Assembly: GCA_964592255.1 (NCBI GenBank)
Contig: CAZQCI010000112.1
Span: forward strand, 1-7,118
Reading direction: 5' to 3'
Origin: CAZQCI01 sp964592255
Lineage (GTDB): Bacteria; UBA10199; SBBF01
Length of the DNA: 7,118 bases
Shown: positions 1 to 6,500 of the stretch, piece after piece
Layout: each line of letters opens with the position of its first letter
Numbering within the stretch: the first letter of the stretch is position 1
Program-made: the position numbers and the translations under genes
Notes under the pieces: generated by a model
What the model saw: only the letters and a program-made list of their open reading frames with translations
The model's database searches: none
What the model was told of the DNA's origin: nothing

Positions 1-1
1 C

Positions 2-1270
2 GTGGCTTCTAAAGTAGGTGGTGCTGGCCCTGGCCATAATGCTTGGATGATGGTATCCGCTGCATTGGTTTTGTTTATGACTCTTCCCGGTTTGGCTTTG
101 TTCTACGGCGGGTTAGTACGATCCAAAAACGTTCTATCCGTTTTAGCGCAGTGTTTAGGCATTGCCGGTTTAGTAACCATATTATGGTGGGCGGTTGGGT
201 ATAGTTTGGTATTTGATTCAGGTGGAAAAATACTAGGTGGGCTAAATTTTTCTTTCCTTAAAGGAGTCGATTCGAATCCGAATACAAATTATTCCTATTG
301 GGTTTCTCAAAATGTGTTTTCAATGTATCAATTGATGTTTGCCATCATTACTCCAGGATTGATTATTGGAGCCATTGCAGAACGCATGAAATATTCCGCC
401 ATTATGTTGTTTGTAACCCTGTGGATGTTTGCCGTTTACTTTCCATTTGCCCATATGGTGTGGGGGATTGATGGAATGATGAACGGTGTTTGGAATGCCG
501 CTGCTAGCATTAAAGCCATTGATTTTGCCGGGGGTACGGTGGTGCATATGACTTCCGGTTGGTCGGCTTTGATTTTGTGTATTATGCTTGGAAAGCGGTT
601 TGGGTTTGGAAAAGAGCAAATGCATCCGCACAGCATGGTGTTGTGTATGGTTGGTACCGGGATGTTGTGGGTGGGTTGGTATGGTTTTAACGCCGGTTCT
701 GCAGTCGCTGCAGATGGTGTTGCAGCGAATGCCTTTATGACCACCACGATTGCAGCAGCCGTGGCTAGCTTTACTTGGGCGATGATTGAATACATCCTGA
801 AAGGTAAACCCAGTATTTTGGGTTTTTGTTCCGGAGCGGTTGGTGGTTTAGTGGTTGTGACACCCGCTTGTGGTTTTATCAATAGCTCTGGTGCGGTTAT
901 CATTGGCTTGCTGGCTGGTGCGGTTCCTTTCTTCTTCTGCTACAAGGTCAAAAACTGGTTTGGTTATGACGATGCCCTGGATACTTTCGGCGTTCATGCC
1001 GTAGGAGGAACTTTGGGTGCGTTTCTCACTGGTGTTTTGGCTACAGCCGATGTTAATGCCAATTTGCTTACCAACCTCAAGGATATTGTTGGGAATACCT
1101 TGTGGATTGAACAGCTTAAGGCCATTGGGTTGACCATTGTTTGGTCGGTGGTGGCAACCGTTGTTATCGCCCAAATTGTTAAGATGGTTGTTGGTTTGCG
1201 TCCCAGTGTTGAAACTGAACAACAAGGTCTTGATTTGGTGGAACATGGTGAAACCGGTTACGCACATTAA
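2..1270 (+). CDS. amtB: Ammonium channel AmtB (5' end missing)
   Basis: Inner-membrane ammonium channel of the Amt/Rh family, which admits NH4+/NH3 when external nitrogen is low. Numbering from the GTG at base 2, the Amt signature begins at D174 (DFAGG) and the paired pore histidines are H182 (VVHMTSG) and H332 (FGVHAVGG), 150 residues apart as in E. coli AmtB (168/318). The Phe gate residues appear as F113 (QLMF) and F229 (WYGFNAGS), with the binding-site serine at S233. Hydrophobic segments throughout fit the 11-helix fold. The first visible residues align just before the first mature helix (NAWMMVSAALVLFMT), so the signal peptide and true start almost certainly lie upstream of the window; the GTG is probably internal. 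The gene ends with tandem stops TAA TGA and is followed after 73 bp by the P-II gene, whose product normally plugs this channel when nitrogen is plentiful. Family identity is certain; the start is not. Confidence 0.96.
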   Translation: MASKVGGAGPGHNAWMMVSAALVLFMTLPGLALFYGGLVRSKNVLSVLAQCLGIAGLVTILWWAVGYSLVFDSGGKILGGLNFSFLKGVDSNPNTNYSYWVSQNVFSMYQLMFAIITPGLIIGAIAERMKYSAIMLFVTLWMFAVYFPFAHMVWGIDGMMNGVWNAAASIKAIDFAGGTVVHMTSGWSALILCIMLGKRFGFGKEQMHPHSMVLCMVGTGMLWVGWYGFNAGSAVAADGVAANAFMTTTIAAAVASFTWAMIEYILKGKPSILGFCSGAVGGLVVVTPACGFINSSGAVIIGLLAGAVPFFFCYKVKNWFGYDDALDTFGVHAVGGTLGAFLTGVLATADVNANLLTNLKDIVGNTLWIEQLKAIGLTIVWSVVATVVIAQIVKMVVGLRPSVETEQQGLDLVEHGETGYAH

Positions 1271-1280
1271 TGAAAATTTA

Positions 1281-1333
1281 TTAACTCTCCCTTCCCCCTC
1301 TTATTTATAAGAGGGGGATTGAGGGGGCGTTAA
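1281..1333. repeat. 53-nt palindromic element between amtB and the P-II gene
   Basis: The core is a perfect inverted repeat, CCCCCTCTTA (1294-1303) against TAAGAGGGGG (1308-1317), with loop TTTA. An outer arm extends it: TTAAC (1281-1285) pairs with GTTAA (1329-1333), and CTCCCT (1287-1292) pairs with AGGGGG (1322-1327) allowing one G-U pair. There is no T-tract after the stem, so it is not a typical intrinsic terminator. It may be a dispersed REP-like palindrome or an mRNA-processing/stabilising hairpin within an amtB-P-II transcript. Its right foot shares bases with the start of the ribosome binding site AAAGGAG (1332-1338) of the next gene. Whether it recurs in the genome cannot be seen here. 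Confidence 0.7.
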
Positions 1334-1343
1334 AGGAGAATTT

Positions 1344-1682
1344 ATGAAAAAAATTGAAGCCATTATTAAACCCTTCAAGCTGGACGAAGTGAAAGAAGCG
1401 CTCACTTCCTTAGGAATTAAAGGTATGACAGTGACTGAAGTGAAAGGTTTCGGTCGCCAAAAGGGACATACCGAACTCTACCGCGGTGCTGAATATGTGG
1501 TGGATTTTCTTCCCAAGATCAAAATTGAAATCATCGTGAAGGATAACGAGGTTTCTAAAGTCTTGGATACCATTCAGGGGGCAGCCAAAACAGGAACCAT
1601 TGGTGATGGGAAAATTTTTGTTCTTCCTATTGAAGCCGTGGTTCGCATCCGTACTGGAGAGTCTGGCGAAAGTGCAGTGTAA
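1344..1682 (+). CDS. glnB: P-II nitrogen regulatory protein (GlnB/GlnK family)
   Basis: Small trimeric signal protein that senses 2-oxoglutarate and ATP/ADP and, through its T-loop, binds AmtB, the GlnE adenylyltransferase or NtrB. The 112-residue length is the family norm. The T-loop holds YRGAEY at 46-51, where Y51 is the uridylylation site used by GlnD. The C-terminal P-II signature TGTIGDGKIFV lies near 83-93, and the N-terminus (MKKIEAIIKPFKLDEVKEAL) is canonical. The ATG is set by AAAGGAG at 1332-1338 with a 5-nt spacer. Position next to amtB suggests a GlnK-like role as channel regulator, but K3 and D54 are more like E. coli GlnB (GlnK has N54), so the GlnB/GlnK distinction is not settled by sequence. 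The common arrangement is glnK then amtB; here the order is reversed. A terminator follows directly. Confidence 0.97.
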   Translation: MKKIEAIIKPFKLDEVKEALTSLGIKGMTVTEVKGFGRQKGHTELYRGAEYVVDFLPKIKIEIIVKDNEVSKVLDTIQGAAKTGTIGDGKIFVLPIEAVVRIRTGESGESAV

Positions 1683-1686
1683 ATTA

Positions 1687-1716
1687 CAAGGCGGTTTTAA
1701 TACCGCCTTGGTTTTT
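1687..1716 (+). terminator. Rho-independent terminator after the P-II gene
   Basis: CAAGGCGGT (1687-1695) pairs perfectly with ACCGCCTTG (1702-1710) around a 6-nt loop, followed by GTTTTT (1711-1716). It starts four bases after the P-II stop codon. It should end the amtB/P-II transcript and separate it from glnA, which then needs its own promoter. Confidence 0.9.
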
Positions 1717-1800
1717 ACTTGCTCTTAGTAAACTTTCTTAGTACCGAGCATACTTTGTATATATTTAACATTGAACCCCCCCTGGGGTGTTCTTTTTCCC
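1717..1800 (+). promoter_or_regulatory. glnA upstream region with probable promoter
   Basis: The preceding terminator implies that glnA is transcribed from within this stretch. The best -10 candidate is the AT-rich TATATT at 1760-1765, inside TGTATATATTTAA. No good -35 hexamer sits 16-18 bp upstream, so the exact promoter is uncertain. No clean -24/-12 (sigma-54) element and no NtrC-type inverted repeat were found. The placement is inference from the gene layout. Confidence 0.35.
1773..1797 (+). promoter_or_regulatory. Terminator-like hairpin in the glnA leader
   Basis: GAAC (1773-1776) pairs with GTTC (1789-1792), and CCCC (1777-1780) pairs with GGGG (1784-1787). This leaves one bulged T and a 3-nt loop, and the hairpin is followed by TTTTT (1793-1797). 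The T-run ends three bases before the glnA ribosome binding site. It has the form of a short intrinsic terminator or attenuator on the + strand. The stem is only 8 bp with a bulge, so it could also be a translational or stability element, or chance. Confidence 0.4.
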
Positions 1801-1806
1801 AAGGAG
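1801..1806 (+). promoter_or_regulatory. Ribosome binding site that fixes the glnA start
   Basis: AAGGAG lies 9 nt before the ATG at 1816. The open frame extends back to a TTG at 1771, but that codon lies within the leader hairpin region and the extra 15 residues resemble no GlnA N-terminus. The ATG at 1816 is therefore the start. Confidence 0.88.
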
Positions 1807-1815
1807 CTTAAATTT

Positions 1816-3237
1816 ATGAGTACCAAAACCGCCAAAGAGGTCATTGCTTGGGCCAAAGATATCAAGGCCAAAGTGGTTGACCTTAAATTTTGTGATTTAA
1901 TGGGAGCCTGGCAGCATTACTCCCTTCCGATGTCCGAATTGACTGAAGACCTTTTTAATGAAGGAAATGGTCTTGATGGTTCTTCCATTCGTGGTTGGAA
2001 AGCCATTAACGAATCGGACATGCTTCTTTTTCCTGACCCTAGCACAGCGCGCCTTGATCCTTTTTGCGCTGAAACCACAATTTCACTTACGGGTGTTGTG
2101 AAGGAACCGGTTACGCATCAAATTTATAACCGTGATCCTCGTGCCTTGGCTCAACGTGCCGAAGAATATATTAAATCCACAGTAATTGGATATACTGCTT
2201 ACTTTGGAACAGAAGCTGAGTTTTTTATTTTTGACAATGTGCAGTTTGATCAAAAATCCCACGAAGGTTACTATCACATTGATTCTAACGAAGGAGCTTG
2301 GAACACAGGTCGTTCTGATGTTCCTAACTTGGGTTACAAAATACGTCACAAAGAAGGTTATTTTCCTTGTTCCCCTACCGATTCTCAACAAGACATCCGT
2401 ACTGAGATGATTCTTGAGATGGAAAAAGTGGGTATCCAAGTGGAAAAACACCATCACGAAGTGGCCACGGCTGGACAAGCTGAAATTGATTTGCGTTTTG
2501 ATTCACTCGTTAGCATGGCTGACAAGATGATGTGGTATAAATACATCGTAAAAAACGTTGCCAAGCGTCATGGCAAAACTGTGACCTTTATGCCCAAACC
2601 GTTATTTGGGGATAATGGTTCCGGGATGCATACCCATCAATCCATCTGGAAAGACGGTAAGCCTTTGTTTGCTGGTGATAAGTATGCCGGCATGTCTCAA
2701 ATGGCTTTGTATTACATCGGCGGTATCTTGAAGCATGCTCCAGCGATTTGTGCTTTTAGTAACCCTACCACCAATTCGTATCGTCGCTTGGTGCCAGGTT
2801 ATGAAGCCCCAATCAATTTGGCTTATTCTTCACGTAACCGTTCTGCTTCGGTCCGTATCCCGATGTATTCCAGCTCTCCTAAAGCCAAACGCTTGGAGTT
2901 CCGTACACCGGATCCTTCATGCAATCCTTACATTGCTTTTGCGGCGATGTTGTTGGCTGGATTAGATGGAATTGAAAACAAGATCGATCCAGGTAAACCC
3001 ATGGATAAGAATATTTATCACCTCTCTCCAGAGGAATTGAAAAATATTCCATCTGCTCCAGGTAGCCTTGATCAAGCTTTGCTTGCTTTGGAAGCCGATC
3101 ATGAATTCCTCTTGAAGGGGAACGTGTTTACCAAGGACTTAATCGAGTCATGGATTGCCTACAAATGGGAAAACGAAGTGAACCCTGTAAGACTTCGTCC
3201 TGTTCCGCAGGAATTTTTCATGTACTACGATGTCTAA
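1816..3237 (+). CDS. glnA: Glutamine synthetase, type I (GlnA)
   Basis: Cytoplasmic dodecameric enzyme that makes glutamine from glutamate, ammonia and ATP, the first step of ammonium assimilation. From the ATG at 1816 it has 473 residues, close to the ~470 of enterobacterial GlnA. Visible landmarks in order are: the N-terminal loop DGSSIRGW; metal-binding glutamates in GTEAEFF (E133, E135); the HHHEVATAGQAEID segment; the glutamate/ATP signature NGSGMHTHQSIW; the substrate segment NPTTNSYRRLVPGYEAP; the arginine loop NRSASVRIP; and EFRTPDPSCNPYIAF. The adenylylation site is Y401 in DKNIYHLSPEE, equivalent to Tyr397 of E. coli, so GlnE-type covalent control is expected, with the neighbouring P-II protein upstream in that cascade. 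The gene is flanked by terminators and is probably monocistronic. No key residue appears lost. Confidence 0.98.
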   Translation: MSTKTAKEVIAWAKDIKAKVVDLKFCDLMGAWQHYSLPMSELTEDLFNEGNGLDGSSIRGWKAINESDMLLFPDPSTARLDPFCAETTISLTGVVKEPVTHQIYNRDPRALAQRAEEYIKSTVIGYTAYFGTEAEFFIFDNVQFDQKSHEGYYHIDSNEGAWNTGRSDVPNLGYKIRHKEGYFPCSPTDSQQDIRTEMILEMEKVGIQVEKHHHEVATAGQAEIDLRFDSLVSMADKMMWYKYIVKNVAKRHGKTVTFMPKPLFGDNGSGMHTHQSIWKDGKPLFAGDKYAGMSQMALYYIGGILKHAPAICAFSNPTTNSYRRLVPGYEAPINLAYSSRNRSASVRIPMYSSSPKAKRLEFRTPDPSCNPYIAFAAMLLAGLDGIENKIDPGKPMDKNIYHLSPEELKNIPSAPGSLDQALLALEADHEFLLKGNVFTKDLIESWIAYKWENEVNPVRLRPVPQEFFMYYDV

Positions 3238-3266
3238 TCTTTTGGGATTTATGTCCTAAAGTATTC

Positions 3267-3301
3267 AAACCCTCCCTAGGTCACTAGGGAGGGTTTTTTT
3301 T
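3267..3301 (+). terminator. Strong rho-independent terminator after glnA
   Basis: A perfect 13-bp stem pairs AAACCCTCCCTAG (3267-3279) with CTAGGGAGGGTTT (3284-3296) around loop GTCA. The run of eight Ts (3294-3301) begins inside the stem's right arm. It lies 29 bp after the glnA stop and isolates glnA from the kinase gene. The A residues at the left base give it weak bidirectional potential. Confidence 0.95.
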
Positions 3302-3334
3302 GGTCGTATCTTCGCTTGAAAGTTTTTACAAATT

Positions 3335-3345
3335 GCCGGTATGAC
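3335..3345. repeat. Possible stray end of a GTCAT/ATGAC dumbbell element
   Basis: GCCGGTATGAC matches GCCGGAATGAC (3474-3484), the right end of the nested dumbbell downstream, at 10 of 11 positions in the same orientation, but lies outside the 22-bp inverted repeats. It may be the remnant of a second copy, or chance. Apart from this, nothing was recognised in 3302-3378, which is AT-rich and non-coding. Confidence 0.3.
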
Positions 3346-3378
3346 TCAAATGAGATTTCACATTGATCTACTTTTTTA

Positions 3379-3523
3379 GGTAGTGGGTCAGTTTGAAATT
3401 TTTAAGATTTGTAAAGTCATCCCGACGTAAGTCGGGATCCAAGTGATTTAAAATGGATTCCGGCTAAAAACATGCCGGAATGACGATTTTTTTCTCCGCT
3501 TAATTTCAAACTGACCCACTACC
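3379..3523. mobile_element. MITE-like element with perfect 22-bp terminal inverted repeats
   Basis: The segment 3379-3400 (starting GGTAGTGGGTCAG) is the exact reverse complement of 3502-3523 (ending CTGACCCACTACC). The 145-bp interval encodes no protein, as expected of a miniature inverted-repeat element mobilised by a transposase elsewhere. No direct target duplication is visible at the outer edges. A TA dinucleotide occurs symmetrically inside each arm (3381-3382 and 3520-3521), which would fit a TA-targeting transposase if the true ends are GTGGGTC...GACCCAC; that is speculative. The element carries a second palindromic unit inside it and ends about 60 bp before the kinase start codon. 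Confidence 0.65.
3416..3484. repeat. Nested REP-like dumbbell (GTCAT...ATGAC)
   Basis: This 69-nt unit starts with GTCAT (3416-3420) and ends with ATGAC (3480-3484). It contains two hairpins: ATCCCGAC/GTCGGGAT (3419-3426 with 3431-3438, loop GTAA) and ATTCCGGC/GCCGGAAT (3457-3464 with 3474-3481, 9-nt loop). Between them ATCCA (3437-3441) and TGGAT (3454-3458) are also complementary. The layout matches a dispersed repeat type common in bacterial genomes, usually described by its GTCATTCCCGC-like ends (recalled family knowledge, not searched). The right hairpin is followed five bases later by T7 (3487-3493), so it may weakly terminate transcription toward the kinase gene. Confidence 0.65.
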
Positions 3524-3557
3524 CTGTTTGATTGTTACTGGAGAATCTAAAAGAAAA

Positions 3558-3566
3558 TGCTATACT
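3558..3566 (+). promoter_or_regulatory. Candidate extended -10 promoter of the kinase gene
   Basis: TGC followed by TATACT gives an extended -10 element (TGN plus 5 of 6 matches to TATAAT). At 17 bp upstream the -35 position reads CTGGAG, a poor match, which an extended -10 can tolerate. Transcription would start near 3573, leaving roughly a 10-nt leader before the ATG at 3583. This agrees with the absence of a ribosome binding site there. The promoter lies wholly outside the MITE-like element. Confidence 0.45.
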
Positions 3567-3582
3567 GATTCTTTCCGTATCT

Positions 3583-6500
3583 ATGGATCTAATTGCTAAG
3601 AAATATCGGGTACTTAAAAGCCTAGGGACCGGAGCTATGGGTGAGGTGTTTTTAGTTTTACCTCCTCGAGGGGAGCCCGTGGCTCTTAAATTGTTGCGTA
3701 ATCTGGAAGGTTCCGGCAACCAAGCTGCCATTGCCCAGTTTGAAAATGAATTTAAGGTTTTAAAAAAACTGTCTCACCCCAATATCGGTAAAATCTTTGA
3801 TTACGGTTACGATGAAGAATTACAGAAGGTTTTTTTCACTTCGCCTTGGCTTAAAGGATCTGATCTCTATGTTGCGACTACGGATCTGCCTTACGAAAAG
3901 TGCGAAGACCTTTTTGTTCAGGTATTGCGTGCGGTGAATTATCTTCACCAAAAAGGCATTATTCATTGTGATTTAAAGCCTGGAAATATTTTTGTCGAAA
4001 ACAACACCGTACAGCTTATCGATTTTGGTTTGGCGGGTTATTGGGGAGAGTCTATTGTGGGGACTCCTACTTTTTTGGCTCCTGAAATTTATCGTGGGGA
4101 GCATCATCACATTGTCAGCGATCTATATGCTATTGGTGTTATTTTTTACAATTGCTTGACGCGAACTATGCCATTTTCAGGATCCTCACTTCAGGAGGTG
4201 TATGATCGGCACCGTACTTTTACTCCGGCACCTATTAGTCAAATCAACAAAAGTGTTCCCAAATATTTTAGCGATATCGTTGCTACCCTTTTGTCAAAAA
4301 AACCGGAAGAGCGCTATCAGAGTGCGGCAGCGGTTATTGAAGAGTTAGCAGCGTACTCACAGACAAAATATTCCATCGAAACTCCTGAAACTCTATTATC
4401 TTATTTACCCACAACCTCCGAGTTGATTGGACGTAAAGAAATTCAATGGCGCATTGGTAATTTGGTCCGCTTATTTGCCACAGGGAGAGGGGGAGTGCCA
4501 TTTTATGGTTTGTTTATTCACGGCGAGCGTGGTTTGGGAAAATCGAAATTCATCAGTCAAATTAAGAATGAGATGCAGTTAGAAAAAATCAACGTGGAAG
4601 AAGCCTGGTTACCTATTGGGGATAACGAGAAAAAAGTTTTAGAAGAAGCCAAAGTTATTCTATTGGAAGATGTGGATAATCTTTTCTCCAATTTATCTAC
4701 TCCAGAGGGAAAGAAAAATTTAGCCGACTTTCTCTCTCTTTTAGAAAGAAAAATTCTCTCTCCCAACACACAAGGTTTTTTATTTGTCGCGACCGGTAGC
4801 AACCCGTCGCACTGGGATACTTTCAAAAGGCTTTTCCCTCAAGAAGCGTCACATCTCGATTTGGTCAGCCTTGTTTCTTTTACCGAAGAAGAAACTAAGC
4901 TATTTTTGGAAAGTATTATTGGTCAGAAGGAAATTCCTGAAAAATTTGTCAGTGAACTTTACCGCAATACGGCGGGTAATCCGGGTATTCTCACACAGAT
5001 TGTGCAGAAAATGATTGAGCAGGGATTGCTTTTCGATAAATCCGGTCGCTGGAGTGCTGATCTTTTAACCAATTTAGAGCAAGCGCTTGAAAAAGTGGAA
5101 GTGCCTCGTTCCCTTGAAGAACAGATGGAGTCTGAATATCAAACGCTTACTCCTGAGCAAAATGAAATTGCGGCTTGGCTTTCTTTGGCTAAGCATGGCT
5201 TGTCGGTAAAAATTTTCGAAAGATTGACGCAGAATAAAAAAGTTTATCGTCTTTTAGACGAGTTATGTAAAAAACGCATTCTTCGTGAAGAAAATGGTTT
5301 TTATTTTTTCTATCGCTCTACTTTTGGTCCTTTTGTGGCTAAACGGATTTCGGTTCCTGAACAAAAAAAGCGGCATACGCGCTTGAGTTTGCCGGAGACT
5401 GGCTTGGGAGAAGAGGATATTTGGTATCACCAAAGTTTGGGTGAAGATTTGATCCAATCACAAAAGGCGTTGGTTAATTTAGCGGCTCTTCTTAATCGAC
5501 AAGGTCGAAAAGAAGAGGCTTTGGAATGTTTTCAGCGCCTCAGTCGTACTTTTATCAATGCTCCTTTGTTGCAGCGTCTTGATTGGGCCATTAATACTTC
5601 CGACATTTTAATTTGGCTTAATCGTTTTCGAGAAGCGGAGGCTCTTATTTCCAAAATTGAAGAAGAGTTAAATACGGCTTCCGATACTATTCCGTTAAAG
5701 CAGAAATTATTGTTGATGGAGAAAAAAGGTTTAAGCCTTTTGCATCAAGAAAAAATTGCAGAAGCCCGTGATTATTTGCAAAAAGGAAAAATTGTTGCCG
5801 AAAAAGAGCCGAAGGCGCGTGTGGAAGAAGTACGCTTCTTAAATGATTTGGCCCAGATTGAAATGATAACCGGACATCCAGAGCGGGCGATTTCTATTTT
5901 TGCAGAATCGCGTAATTTATCGAGAAGTTTAAGTAAGTTGGAGTTACAGCAAATCACCAATAACGATTTAGGGCATGTGTATTATCAGTTGAAGGATTAC
6001 GACCGTGCCGTTGACTTATTGGAGCAAGACATCCGTCTTTTTTCAGAAATGGCTAACCAAGAACCCTTGGTTCGTGCGGTGTATTCCTTGGCAGAATGTT
6101 ATCGGGCCATGAAAAAGTTTAAGAAAGCGATTAAAGAGTATCAACGTTGTATTAAGCTATGCCAGGATGCGCATTTGTTTGCCATTCTTTTACGAGCCTA
6201 TAATGGTTTGGGAAATATTTATCTTTCGGAAGACAATAATATGGAAGCTTTAAGTATTTATCAAAAGGCCATCGACATCAGCGTGCATTTGAAAGATCCC
6301 ACAACCAAAGCAGCACTTTTGGCGAACCAGGGGCTCATTTATCGGCGCGAAAAAAATTGGCCGCAGGCTTCACGGCGTTTTTTGCTAGCCAAACAAATTT
6401 TAGAAGAAAAAGATGTTAAACTAGCGTACGAATATCAGCTTCTTTCCAAATGCTATGATGAGCTGACTTTTATTGCACGTGAATCGAAGGACTCACTCAA

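Noticed and set aside
2..4. GTG at base 2 as the true amtB start
   Set aside because: No upstream sequence is available to judge it, and AmtB proteins usually carry an N-terminal signal sequence before the point where this frame begins. It is more likely an internal codon of a truncated gene.
320..1267. Long antisense open frames within amtB (320-631, 436-903, 848-1267)
   Set aside because: They are shadows of a strongly conserved membrane protein gene, with low-complexity products resembling no protein family and no ribosome binding sites of note.
1709..1723. Sigma-54-like -24/-12 element upstream of glnA (TGG...TTGCT)
   Set aside because: Only 9 bases separate the GG and GC, where sigma-54 promoters need 10, and the GG belongs to the P-II terminator stem. 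The match is probably chance.
1771..1815. Upstream TTG start for glnA
   Set aside because: It lies within the leader hairpin region, lacks a ribosome binding site and adds 15 atypical residues. The ATG at 1816 has AAGGAG at good spacing.
2083..2965. Alternative-frame open frames within glnA
   Set aside because: They overlap a fully conserved glnA sequence, and their products look like out-of-frame translation.
3325..3415. 9-bp inverted repeat TTTACAAAT (3325-3333) / ATTTGTAAA (3407-3415)
   Set aside because: It is short, AT-rich and straddles the left end of the MITE-like element. Chance is the simplest explanation.
3532..3582. Upstream TTG start for the kinase gene
   Set aside because: No ribosome binding site precedes it, the extra 17 residues precede the normal kinase N-terminus, and the candidate -10 element lies inside this stretch.
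3302..3582. Search for a small RNA, tRNA, CRISPR or small protein gene in the long intergenic gap
   Set aside because: The palindromes are explained by the repeat elements. No cloverleaf, regularly spaced repeat array or convincing small reading frame with a ribosome binding site was seen.
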